A stretch of 64,000 bases of DNA, from assembly GCA_021739695.1 (NCBI GenBank), contig JAIPBM010000015.1, forward strand, positions 1 through 64,000. The letters are read 5' to 3'. Shown piece after piece: positions 16,278 to 24,139 of the stretch (positions are counted from its first letter, which is position 1; every line of letters starts with the position of its first letter). Made by a program: the position numbers and the translations under genes. The notes under the pieces are model-generated. The model made no database searches. It worked only from the letters and a program-made list of their open reading frames with translations, and was not told the DNA's origin. Source of the stretch: Flavobacteriales bacterium (GTDB lineage Bacteria; Bacteroidota; Bacteroidia; UBA10329).

Positions 16278-17149
16278 TGAAAAAGCGCTACATCTTTCTT
16301 CTCGTTTTTATTGGACTTCATATTCCACTTGCGATCTGGTATTTCAACAGCCCAATGTCGGTGGCAAATGACGAAGACACTTATGAATACTTCGAAGATG
16401 AAGGATTGAAATGCAGCATCGGTCACGATCGTATTTTCAATCATCCACTGCGCTGGGTTGAGGTTTCAACGCTCGATGAGGACAGGCTTCCAATCGTGAT
16501 TTTCACGCACGGTGCGCCTGGAGCCGCCAATAATTTCTTCCAGTTCCTAACTGACACTTCCCTTCTGAAATATGCTCGGTTGATCTCGATCGATCGTTTG
16601 GGCTACAGTCCTGATGACCAAGGGAATGCTGAGGTTTCGATTCAAAAACAGAGCGAGGCAATTGCCAAGGTGCTTTCGCATTACGCCTATCCGTACGTGA
16701 TTGCGGTGGGGCATTCTTATGGCGGACCGATCACTTCCAGTTTTGTGTTGGATAATCCTGAAAAGGTCAAGGCGGCTGTTTTGCTTGCTCCTGCTCTCGA
16801 CCCAGACGAAGAGAAGGATTTTGCCATTGTGAAATTCACAGAATGGAAAGCGACACGTTGGGCTGTTCCTGCATTTTTTATGGTGGCCGCTGCGGAGAAA
16901 AAGGCACATGAGGCTGAACTGCGAAAGCTTCTTCCGAAATGGAAGGCCGTGCAAACTCCGTTCATTCATGTACACGGAACGGATGATGATATTGTTCCGT
17001 ACGAGAACATTGCATTTTCGAAACGGATGATTCCTGATTCGCTATTGACGGTGATCACCATTGAAGGCGGAACACACATGACTCCTTGGGAAGATGAAGA
17101 CCTCGTCAAGGATCAACTTTTGCAGCTTCTGTACGAATCACATCAGTAA
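16277..17149 (+). CDS. Alpha/beta hydrolase, membrane-anchored
   Basis: 290 residues, starting with GTG at 16277 (no ATG fits the signal-anchor). The N-terminal hydrophobic helix (IFLLVFIGLHIPLAIWYF) anchors or exports the protein. The catalytic triad can be placed: nucleophile Ser in AVGHSYGGPI, Asp in HGTDDDIVPY and His in EGGTHMTPWEDE. The oxyanion region is FTHGAPGAANNF. Substrate unknown. The last 12 bases overlap the convergent gene at 17138. Possibly read through from the redox cluster upstream, but the 46-base gap with a hairpin leaves this open. Confidence 0.88.
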   Translation: MKKRYIFLLVFIGLHIPLAIWYFNSPMSVANDEDTYEYFEDEGLKCSIGHDRIFNHPLRWVEVSTLDEDRLPIVIFTHGAPGAANNFFQFLTDTSLLKYARLISIDRLGYSPDDQGNAEVSIQKQSEAIAKVLSHYAYPYVIAVGHSYGGPITSSFVLDNPEKVKAAVLLAPALDPDEEKDFAIVKFTEWKATRWAVPAFFMVAAAEKKAHEAELRKLLPKWKAVQTPFIHVHGTDDDIVPYENIAFSKRMIPDSLLTVITIEGGTHMTPWEDEDLVKDQLLQLLYESHQ

Positions 17150-17572
17150 GGTTCCCCAATAGATTGAAACATATCGGCCTAGCTTGCCAAGGAACATCCA
17201 AAAAGCTGTGAGCCAAAATTGTGCACGGAAATAACCTAACGCAATAGAAATGACATCGCCAACAAAAGGAAGGAAACTTAGTATGGCAAAGAAACTTCCG
17301 TAACGGTCAATTTTGGGTTTCCACTCTTTCAGTTTGGTCTCTTTCACTCCAAAGTATTTCTCCAACCAATGCCACTTACCTAGGTAGCCGAGTCCGTAAG
17401 AACTCATTCCGCCCAACCAGTTTCCGAGTGTTGCGGTGCCAATAGCCACAATTGGATCAGCTCCACCAACCAGCATAGCAGCTAAAACTGCTTCGGAAGA
17501 AAATGGAAGAACTGTAGCCGAGAGAAAACTGGCCAAGAACAACCCTAAGTATCCCCATTCTAACCAATCCAT
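17138..17572 (-). CDS. YqaA/DedA-type VTT-domain membrane protein, copy A
   Basis: 144 residues with about four membrane segments. The SNARE-associated/VTT (YqaA-like) features are FLSATVLPFSSEAVLAAML near the N-terminus, GNWLGGMSSYGLGYLG in the middle and a basic stretch followed by FAILSFLPFVGDVISIALGYFR. DedA-superfamily proteins are proposed lipid transporters or scramblases; the role of the short YqaA form is not settled. It is a tandem duplicate of the gene at 17574-18035, whose stop lies two bases from this start, so the two are co-transcribed. Confidence 0.85.
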   Translation of the reverse strand: MDWLEWGYLGLFLASFLSATVLPFSSEAVLAAMLVGGADPIVAIGTATLGNWLGGMSSYGLGYLGKWHWLEKYFGVKETKLKEWKPKIDRYGSFFAILSFLPFVGDVISIALGYFRAQFWLTAFWMFLGKLGRYVSIYWGTLLM

Positions 17573-17573
17573 G

Positions 17574-18035
17574 TTAGTTCATCAACCAAATGATGCCCGC
17601 ATAACGAACCGCTTTGCCCACAAACATCCACCAGGCGGTGTTGCGCGCGTTGGCGTGGAAAAAACCAAGGGCGAGAAGAATCACGTTCCCGAGGATGGGC
17701 AGCCAACCCAAAATGGCGAAATAGGCTCCATATTTTTCCACGCGATGTTCCCAATCCAATAGTTTTTGGTGCTTAACTCGGAAGTATTTCTCAATCCAAT
17801 CGAGCTTGCCGAGGTGACCGATCCAGAACGTGGTGTACCCGCCAATGCAATTGCTAACCACCGCGATAACGAAAAGTGCAAATGGATCAAGACCTTCGTT
17901 GAGCAGAACAGCCAAAACAGCTTCGGAAGAAAACGGGACAACAGTACCCGAAAGAAATCCAGCCAAACCCATTCCCCAATAACCCCATTCCTGAAGTATC
18001 TGATGTAAGGTTGCTAAGAGCTGATGCCAATCCAT
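17574..18035 (-). CDS. YqaA/DedA-type VTT-domain membrane protein, copy B
   Basis: 153 residues, paralogue of the downstream gene at 17138-17572. The same blocks occur: FLSGTVVPFSSEAVLAVLL, GNCIGG-like SNCIGGYTTFWIGHLG, and FAILGWLPILGNVILLALGFF before the terminal membrane helix. Both copies keep the acidic Glu after the PFSS motif, a conserved feature of the superfamily, so both are likely functional. They may form a hetero-oligomer or have divided substrates. Its start at 18035 faces the divergent lipoprotein gene at 18098. Confidence 0.85.
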   Translation of the reverse strand: MDWHQLLATLHQILQEWGYWGMGLAGFLSGTVVPFSSEAVLAVLLNEGLDPFALFVIAVVSNCIGGYTTFWIGHLGKLDWIEKYFRVKHQKLLDWEHRVEKYGAYFAILGWLPILGNVILLALGFFHANARNTAWWMFVGKAVRYAGIIWLMN

Positions 18036-18097
18036 GGCCGAAAGGTAGCCACACCGTTTGGGATTGTTTTACTTTAGCCATTCATCTTAACAAATCG

Positions 18098-19399
18098 ATG
18101 AAACGTCCACATTTTTCCTTTCTCCTTATTAGTTTTTTCCTCACTGCTTGCACCACCCCCAAATGGCCGATGCAAACGGAATATCCGTCAGAAGTTCAGA
18201 CTGCTTTGCAGGAGTTTCTACCGAAGCTGGAAGTTTCTCCAGATGATCCTGCCTTGCACGATGAAGGCTTTGATTTCAACAAGGAATATTGTCCGCAGTT
18301 GAGTGATCCGTATTGGTTGATTCCATCGCTTGATTTGCCGGAAGGAGTTAATCCGCAGAATTCAAACAATAACGTCTCAATCACCATTTTCAATCATCGG
18401 TTATTCTTGGCTTTCAGGACGGGACCCACGCATTTTGCTTCGAAGAAAACGGGGCTTTACATCATTTCCACTTCGGATGGAAAAGCATGGCGAAAGGAAA
18501 AAGAGATCTTCATTGGGCGGGACATGCGTGAACCGTTTCTTGTTCCGATCGATGGAAAACTGCACTTCTACACTTTTGGTGCAGGCACAAAAATGACCGC
18601 TTTTGAGCCTGAATTCATTGACCATTTTACTACGGACGGAAACGGGAATTGGAGCGAACCCGAAAAGGTTTTAAACTTGGGAGAAGTGCATTGGAGCATG
18701 AAAAACCGAAACGGCTCGACCTTCATGACGAGTTACATCGGTTCGCACTACGAGTTGCAGGGACCTTCGAAAGTGCGCATGTACTTCAAGCAGACCGATG
18801 ATGGTGTGAATTGGAAATCAATGAACGATACGGGCGCGGTTTACTTCGGTGGTGTGTCTGAAACGGCTTGGGAATTTGACCGCGACAAGAACCTGTGGGC
18901 CGTAACGCGTTTGGAAGATGGTGACAACTCTGGTTTCGGTTCGCACGTGGCCTTTGCGAAAGCAGACGATTACGGCAATTGGGAATTCCCAGATACAGCT
19001 GATACGAGGTGTTTCATGTCGCCAAAGATGTTCCGACATGGTGATGACCTCTACCTGATAGGTCGCAGGCAGTTGGGTAAAAAGCCATTCGGAAAGGTGA
19101 AACGGACCAAGAAAATGTCGGCACAGCGAAAGGGAAATTGGGTTGGATATTCGCTTTCTCCGAAGACAACCGCACTTTTCAAGATCAACAAGGAAACACG
19201 CAAAGTGGAATGGGTGATGGATCTTCCTGGTGCAGGCGACACAGCTTTTCCTTCGATTATTCGACTAGACAAACACCGTTTTCTGGTTGCGAATTACACT
19301 TCTCCCATAAATCATCAGAAACGCGATTGGCTGATGGGCCAATTGGGCAAAACGAAGATCTATTTGCAGGTCATTTCGTTTGCTCCCTGCGCGAATTGA
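18098..19399 (+). CDS. Sialidase-like beta-propeller lipoprotein
   Basis: 433 residues from the ATG at 18098; this start gives a lipoprotein signal (LLISFFLTAC), whereas the longer frame from 18011 overlaps the divergent gene. Asp-box-like turns (STSDGKAWRKE, TDDGVNWKS) and regularly spaced blades (ISTSDG, REPFLVPIDGKLHFY, CFMSPKMFRHGDDLYLIGRR) indicate a sialidase/neuraminidase-type six-bladed propeller. I cannot place a full sialidase active site (Arg triad, Tyr/Glu pair), so enzyme activity is uncertain; it could be a glycan-binding or other exo-glycosidase-like protein. It is probably exposed at the outer membrane surface. Confidence 0.75.
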   Translation: MKRPHFSFLLISFFLTACTTPKWPMQTEYPSEVQTALQEFLPKLEVSPDDPALHDEGFDFNKEYCPQLSDPYWLIPSLDLPEGVNPQNSNNNVSITIFNHRLFLAFRTGPTHFASKKTGLYIISTSDGKAWRKEKEIFIGRDMREPFLVPIDGKLHFYTFGAGTKMTAFEPEFIDHFTTDGNGNWSEPEKVLNLGEVHWSMKNRNGSTFMTSYIGSHYELQGPSKVRMYFKQTDDGVNWKSMNDTGAVYFGGVSETAWEFDRDKNLWAVTRLEDGDNSGFGSHVAFAKADDYGNWEFPDTADTRCFMSPKMFRHGDDLYLIGRRQLGKKPFGKVKRTKKMSAQRKGNWVGYSLSPKTTALFKINKETRKVEWVMDLPGAGDTAFPSIIRLDKHRFLVANYTSPINHQKRDWLMGQLGKTKIYLQVISFAPCAN

Positions 19400-19403
19400 T
19401 TGA

Positions 19404-19530
19404 ACCGCAAAGACGCAGAGATTTCGCGGAGGGTGCAAAGGAGTTACGCGTCATTCCGAGCATAGCATTTGCGAAGTCGAGGAATCTAGCAACAGATGTC
19501 TCGGCTCGTTCCTCGCTCGACATGACGAGC
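19404..19530. repeat. Intergenic dispersed-type palindromic repeat
   Basis: Between two convergent genes lies a compound repeat. Positions 19404-19440 have GCAAAG/GCAGAG/GCGGAG words spaced about 11-12 bases apart. From 19449 there is cgtcattccgagc, matched in reverse (11 of 13) by gctcgacatgacg at 19515-19527, with an inner CGAGGAA/TTCCTCG pair at 19479-19485 and 19509-19515. Such cruciform repeats are common between genes in Bacteroidota. It may also end transcription from both sides. Confidence 0.7.
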
Positions 19531-20564
19531 TAGTTTAAAAGCGCTTCATTATCCGCACCCAACTTCGGTGCTCGAGATAATTCCACTGACCCGAAAGACG
19601 TTGGGAATCCGTTCCTGAAAAGCGGATGCGCTGCGGCCTCTTGAACAGTCAGAACAGGTGAAAGACAAACATCTTCCTTTTCCAATTTATCAACCCAGAA
19701 TTGCATGGATTGCGTGGCGAATTGAGCAGCAACTTCATCAATCAGTTCGACTTCCATGAGCCTTCCTCCCCACTCTGCGTGGTCCATCAGGTTGCAGAAT
19801 TTTTGCCAGAACTTGGGTTCTAAAGCACCAAGCGCCACATGTCGGCCATCAGAACATTTGTAGATGTTGTAAGAAGCCAATCTGCCCGACAGATAGCCAT
19901 TACTCGTTCCTGTTTTCAATTCTTCTGCAATGCGCATCGTCTGCAAAACAGAAACATTATGCGTCATCGAAACATCTACGTGTTGGCCTTCGCCTGTTCG
20001 TTCTCGATGAAGCAAGGCCGAAGTAGTTGCATTCAAAGCCATCATAGAACCACCAGCCACATCGGCCAATTGCGCAGCAGAGATGATTGGATTCCCACTC
20101 TTATCTCGCTGCGCATCCAGCATTCCTGAGTAGCTCAGATAGTTGATGTCGTGGCCGGGAGTTGCGGCCATTTCCCCTGTTTGTCCATAGCCAGTAATGG
20201 CAACAAGAATGATCTTGGGATTTCGCTTTTTGAGTGTTGCGTAGCCCAAACCGAAGGCATCCATCACACCCGGACGGAACTGTTCGATGACCACATCAGC
20301 GGTTTCTACCAGCTTCAGAATGGCTTCCTTTCCTTCCTCCGAACGGTAATCGATAGATAGGCTTTTCTTGCCAGCATTCAGGGTTGAATAGAACACGGAA
20401 ACCCCGTCTTTCATGGGCGGATAAAAGCGAACAGGATCAGGTGAACTTGGACTTTCTACTTTAATGACCTCCGCGCCTTGCTGCGCCATCCAAAGCGTGG
20501 CCAAAGGGCCAGGCAAGAGTTTGGTAAAATCGAGAATTCGGTAGCCTTGGAGTGCTTGGTTCAT
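19530..20564 (-). CDS. CaiB/BaiF-type (family III) CoA-transferase
   Basis: 344 residues from the ATG at 20564 (MNQALQGYRILDFTKLLPG). The longer frame to 20648 runs into the divergent helicase gene and lacks homologous-looking sequence. Family III features are LLPGPLATLWMAQQGAEVIKVE near the N-terminus, the SIDYRSEEGKEAI and ADVVIEQFRPGVMD segments, and GYGQTGEMAATPGHDINYLSYSG, which contains the catalytic Asp. Related enzymes move CoA between carboxylic acids or racemise 2-methylacyl-CoA. AMACR-like activity is possible, since beta-oxidation genes occur elsewhere in the window. Its stop lies just inside the palindromic repeat. Confidence 0.88.
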   Translation of the reverse strand: MNQALQGYRILDFTKLLPGPLATLWMAQQGAEVIKVESPSSPDPVRFYPPMKDGVSVFYSTLNAGKKSLSIDYRSEEGKEAILKLVETADVVIEQFRPGVMDAFGLGYATLKKRNPKIILVAITGYGQTGEMAATPGHDINYLSYSGMLDAQRDKSGNPIISAAQLADVAGGSMMALNATTSALLHRERTGEGQHVDVSMTHNVSVLQTMRIAEELKTGTSNGYLSGRLASYNIYKCSDGRHVALGALEPKFWQKFCNLMDHAEWGGRLMEVELIDEVAAQFATQSMQFWVDKLEKEDVCLSPVLTVQEAAAHPLFRNGFPTSFGSVELSRAPKLGADNEALLN

Positions 20565-20646
20565 GGGGTGAAAATACGAGTTGGAATCGTCTGCTTGCGT
20601 TGATAAGCTTGCATATCTTGGCGGCATCTTAAAATCAAGAACAACC

Positions 20647-21789
20647 ATGTCTTTCGATTTGTTAGGGCTTTCCCGTTTTCTTCTGAGTGCACTCGAAAGT
20701 CAAAAGTATGAGAAGCCATACCCTATTCAGGAACAGGCCATTCCGGCCATTCTGAATGGGAAAGATGTGTTGGGAATTGCTCAGACGGGTTCGGGAAAAA
20801 CGGCCAGTTACGTATTGCCTGTTCTGATGAATTTGGATGGACAAACGGTCAAGAAAAACCGACACATCAACGTGTTGGTGATGGTGCCAACGCGGGAATT
20901 GGCGATTCAGGTTGAAGCTGTTTTCAAGCTTTTCGGGGCGGCCATGCCATTTCCTTTCAAGTCGATGGCGGTGTATGGTGGTGTTTCAATCAATCCGCAA
21001 ATGAAGGCGCTGAGCAACGTGAATGTACTGGTGGCAACGCCCGGAAGATTGCTGGAATTGGCCGATTCGAATGCTTTGCAATTTTCTTCGGTCAGCACGC
21101 TTATTTTGGATGAGGCGGACAAGATGCTGAATCTCGGATTCAAATTGGAAATGGACCGCGTTTTTGCGCTTTTGCCCGCTAAGCGGCAGAATCTGCTGTT
21201 CTCGGCCACGCTCAATCCTGATGTGGAGAGCATGAAGCGCGTGTTATTGAATGATCCTGTGGTCATCAATGTTGTGCCTGAAAAAGAGGCGATTGAACTC
21301 ATTGATCAGGTCGGTTATTTCGTTTCCGATGAGAAGAAAGGACCGCTACTTCGTTACTTGATCAGACAGAAGAAAATGGAGCAAGTGTTGGTGTTCACAT
21401 CTTCGGTTTACCAAGCAGACCTTGTGGCTGAGAAACTGAGCAAGAATGGCATTTCGGCACGAGCCATTCACAGCAAGAAAAGTCAAGGGAACAGGACGGA
21501 GTCGCTGCATTATTTCAAGACAGGAGAACTGACGGTTTTGGTTGCGACTGACCTGCTTTCACGCGGCATCGACATCGAATTCCTTCCCTTCGTGATCAAC
21601 TACGAATTGCCTCGTTCGCCAAAGGATTTTGTGCATCGCATTGGTAGGACTGGCCGAGCAGAAAACCTCGGAAAAGCCATTTCATTTGTCACGCCAGACG
21701 ACCAACATCATTTCAAGATCATTCAGAAGAAAATGAAGAAAGTGGTGGATATGATTGATTCGGAAGCCCTTGATCTGCGAGGGGCATAA
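20647..21789 (+). CDS. DEAD-box RNA helicase (RhlE-like)
   Basis: 380 residues from the ATG at 20647; the longer frame from 20581 has no family sequence. All core motifs are present: Q motif (PYPIQEQAIPAIL), motif I AQTGSGKT (45-52), PTRELA, TPGR, motif II DEAD (155-158), SAT, then the second RecA domain with ARAIHSKKSQGNR, DLLSRGIDIE and HRIGRTGR. There is essentially no C-terminal extension, so it is a minimal helicase. It probably remodels RNA during ribosome assembly or RNA decay, as in RhlE. Transcribed divergently from the CoA-transferase. Confidence 0.92.
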   Translation: MSFDLLGLSRFLLSALESQKYEKPYPIQEQAIPAILNGKDVLGIAQTGSGKTASYVLPVLMNLDGQTVKKNRHINVLVMVPTRELAIQVEAVFKLFGAAMPFPFKSMAVYGGVSINPQMKALSNVNVLVATPGRLLELADSNALQFSSVSTLILDEADKMLNLGFKLEMDRVFALLPAKRQNLLFSATLNPDVESMKRVLLNDPVVINVVPEKEAIELIDQVGYFVSDEKKGPLLRYLIRQKKMEQVLVFTSSVYQADLVAEKLSKNGISARAIHSKKSQGNRTESLHYFKTGELTVLVATDLLSRGIDIEFLPFVINYELPRSPKDFVHRIGRTGRAENLGKAISFVTPDDQHHFKIIQKKMKKVVDMIDSEALDLRGA

Positions 21790-21822
21790 GCCAAGTCGCG
21801 GGTTTACAATTAAGTTTGCTTC

Positions 21823-23988
21823 GTGAGCCAGAAGATCCTTTTAGTCAGTCCGCCCTTTACCCAGCTGAATACGCCTTATCCGGCTACGGCCTACCTCAAG
21901 GGTTTTCTGAACACGCAATGCGTTCCCTGCACACAGATGGACCTTGGAATGGAGACCATTCTCCGCTTGTTTTCGAAAGCTGGTCTGAGAGACCTTTTTG
22001 CTGTCGCGAAAGGGAGACTTGACGAAGCATCGGACAATTCCCTACGTATTTACGCGCTTCGCGAGCGTTACATCAGTACCATCGATGCTGTCATTAGCTT
22101 TTTGCAGGATGAAGACCCTACGCTTTCGCACTTCATTTGCGAACGGAACTTCCTACCCGAAGCTTCCAAATTTGAACAGATGGAAGACTTGGAATGGGCT
22201 TTCGGAACAATGGGAATTCGCGACCAAGCACGGCATTTGGGCACGCTTTACTTAGAAGACATCAGCGATTTTATTGTGGAATTGATAGATCCGCATTTTG
22301 GCTTTAGTCGCTATGCAGAGCGATTGGGCATGTCGGCTCGTTCTTTTAATGAATTGTATGACGAACTGAACTCAGAAACGAGTTTTATCAGTGAGTTGAT
22401 GCTTTCTGTTTTCAAGGAAAAGATCAAAGATGAAAAGCCCACACTTGTTTGTCTTTCTGTCCCTTTTCCAGGAAATCTTTTCGCTGCTTTCAAGTGCGGG
22501 CAATGGTTGAAACTTAACCATCCGAATATCACTGTTGCAATGGGTGGCGGATTTCCCAATACAGAGCTGCGGTCGTTGTCCGATCCTCGGGTTTTTGAGT
22601 TTGTGGATTTCATCACTTTGGATGATGGTGAAGCACCTTTGATGGAGCTGCTTTCTCATCTAGATGGAAGTCTTGAAAAGGAAAAGCTAAAACGCACATT
22701 CACGCTCGTTGACGGAGACGTGAAATATCTCAACGGAAGCACAAATCCTGACATCAAACAAGAGAATGTCGGTACGCCAGATTACACAGGACTACCACTG
22801 AAAAGATATTTGTCGGTCATCCAACTGACCAACCCGATGCACCGACTTTGGAGCGATGGTCGCTGGAACAAACTGACCATGGCGCACGGTTGCTATTGGG
22901 GCAAGTGCACCTTCTGCGATATTTCTCTGGATTACATCCGGAATTATGAAGGTTCATCGGCCACGTTGACCGTTGACCGCATGGAACAACTCGTTGCCCA
23001 AACAGGCGAACGCGGTTTCCATTTTGTGGATGAAGCAGCTCCGCCAGCGCTGATGAAAGCCATAGCGCTGGAAATTCTGAAACGCCAATTGGTGGTGACC
23101 TGGTGGGCCAACATCCGCTTTGAAAAGAGCTTTAATTATGACCTCTGCCGACTGCTAGCTGCTTCGGGTTGCATTGCCGTTTCGGGCGGATTGGAAGTAG
23201 CTTCAGACCGTTTGTTGAAACTGATTGCCAAAGGCGTTACGGTGGAACAGGTGGCGAAGGTGAACGATAACTTCAATCGGGCGGGAATTATGGTGCATGC
23301 CTATTTGATGTACGGTTTCCCAACACAGACAGCACAGGAAACCATCGACTCGCTGGAAGTTGTGCGGCAGCTTTTTGAAACGAATGTGCTGCAGTCGGCT
23401 TTCTGGCATCGCTTTGCCATGACGGCTCATAGTCCTGTTGGGTTGAATCCGGAGAAGTTCAAGGTGAAAATTGTGGGAGAATCTGTTGGTTCTTTCGCCA
23501 ATAACGATCTGCAGCACGAAGACCCGACCGGTGCCGATCACGACCAATTCAGCGCAGGATTGAAGAAATCGCTGTTCAATTTCATGCATGGCGTTGGTTT
23601 CGGCCTACCGTTGCAAGAATGGTTTGAGCATAAGGTTCCGAAAGCGAGCTTGAAACCTGATATGATTGAGGGTTATTTGGCACAACCTGATGAAAGAATA
23701 CTCAAACAAACATCTAGCGTAATTTGGCTTTCTGGCCCTGCGGCTTACGATGAAAATGAAGGCGTTCTGACCATTGACACCAATAGGGAAACGATACAAT
23801 TGGAGTGTGATGAACCAGAAGGTTTGTGGTTGGAAAGCGTACTGAGTGAGCTAACTCCAAGTGGAGAACCTTGGTCGTTCAGTAGGTTGAAAGAAGATTT
23901 TGAAGACTTCGGGATGGAGGATTTTGAACTCTTTTGGGAGGATGGCTTGATGCTGGAGCTTCGGGAAATTGGGCTACTTGTGCTATGA
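21823..23988 (+). CDS. B12-binding-type radical SAM protein with CX4CX2C cluster motif
   Basis: 721 residues starting at GTG 21823, four bases after a TAAGTTTG box. The N-terminus (ILLVSPPFTQLNTPYPATAYLKGFL) and residues ~205-300 (PTLVCLSVPFPGNLFAAF, AMGGGFPNTELR, DGEAPLMEL) resemble the cobalamin-binding-like Rossmann domain of this superfamily. The radical SAM core starts at residue ~345, with Cys357, Cys362 and Cys365 (GCYWGKCTFCD). The spacing is CX4CX2C, not the usual CX3CX2C. Downstream (WWANIRFEKSF, SGGLEVASDRLL, AYLMYGFPTQTAQETIDSL) follows the usual barrel. The DxHxxG B12 motif is not visible. Substrate unknown; no peptide or tRNA partner gene is adjacent. Confidence 0.85.
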   Translation: MSQKILLVSPPFTQLNTPYPATAYLKGFLNTQCVPCTQMDLGMETILRLFSKAGLRDLFAVAKGRLDEASDNSLRIYALRERYISTIDAVISFLQDEDPTLSHFICERNFLPEASKFEQMEDLEWAFGTMGIRDQARHLGTLYLEDISDFIVELIDPHFGFSRYAERLGMSARSFNELYDELNSETSFISELMLSVFKEKIKDEKPTLVCLSVPFPGNLFAAFKCGQWLKLNHPNITVAMGGGFPNTELRSLSDPRVFEFVDFITLDDGEAPLMELLSHLDGSLEKEKLKRTFTLVDGDVKYLNGSTNPDIKQENVGTPDYTGLPLKRYLSVIQLTNPMHRLWSDGRWNKLTMAHGCYWGKCTFCDISLDYIRNYEGSSATLTVDRMEQLVAQTGERGFHFVDEAAPPALMKAIALEILKRQLVVTWWANIRFEKSFNYDLCRLLAASGCIAVSGGLEVASDRLLKLIAKGVTVEQVAKVNDNFNRAGIMVHAYLMYGFPTQTAQETIDSLEVVRQLFETNVLQSAFWHRFAMTAHSPVGLNPEKFKVKIVGESVGSFANNDLQHEDPTGADHDQFSAGLKKSLFNFMHGVGFGLPLQEWFEHKVPKASLKPDMIEGYLAQPDERILKQTSSVIWLSGPAAYDENEGVLTIDTNRETIQLECDEPEGLWLESVLSELTPSGEPWSFSRLKEDFEDFGMEDFELFWEDGLMLELREIGLLVL

Positions 23989-23991
23989 GTC

Positions 23992-24081
23992 GCGTTAAGG
24001 ATGGAAGCGGCATCCTTTTTTGCCTTTTCGCAAAAAAGATACAGCGGACAGCCTGACCCCTTGCGCAGCTTGGGGAAACGC
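23992..24081 (+). ncRNA. Candidate structured RNA downstream of the radical SAM gene
   Basis: The 150 bases between the radical SAM gene and the next one hold a strongly structured stretch. GCGTT at 23992-23996 can pair with AACGC at 24077-24081, enclosing a hairpin AAGGATG/CATCCTT (23997-24003 with 24011-24017) followed by six T, a second pairing of TTTTTTGC with GCAAAAAA, and a C/G-rich hairpin with CCCC and GGGG arms. The first hairpin plus T run could be an intrinsic terminator, but the rest is not explained by that. From memory, similar blocks recur in Bacteroidota intergenic regions and may belong to a known motif such as Flavo-1; unverified. Confidence 0.5.
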
Positions 24082-24126
24082 CCAAAAAGAAGTCTTCTGA
24101 AGACAATGCTGAGAAAAGGAGGTTTC

Positions 24127-24134
24127 TACCTTTG
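24127..24134 (+). promoter_or_regulatory. TACCTTTG -7 box next to a start codon
   Basis: The octamer matches the Bacteroidota -7 consensus TAnnTTTG and ends five bases before the ATG at 24140. Transcription would begin almost at the start codon. No TTG lies at the expected -33 position, so the call is tentative. Confidence 0.4.
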
Positions 24135-24139
24135 CGGCC

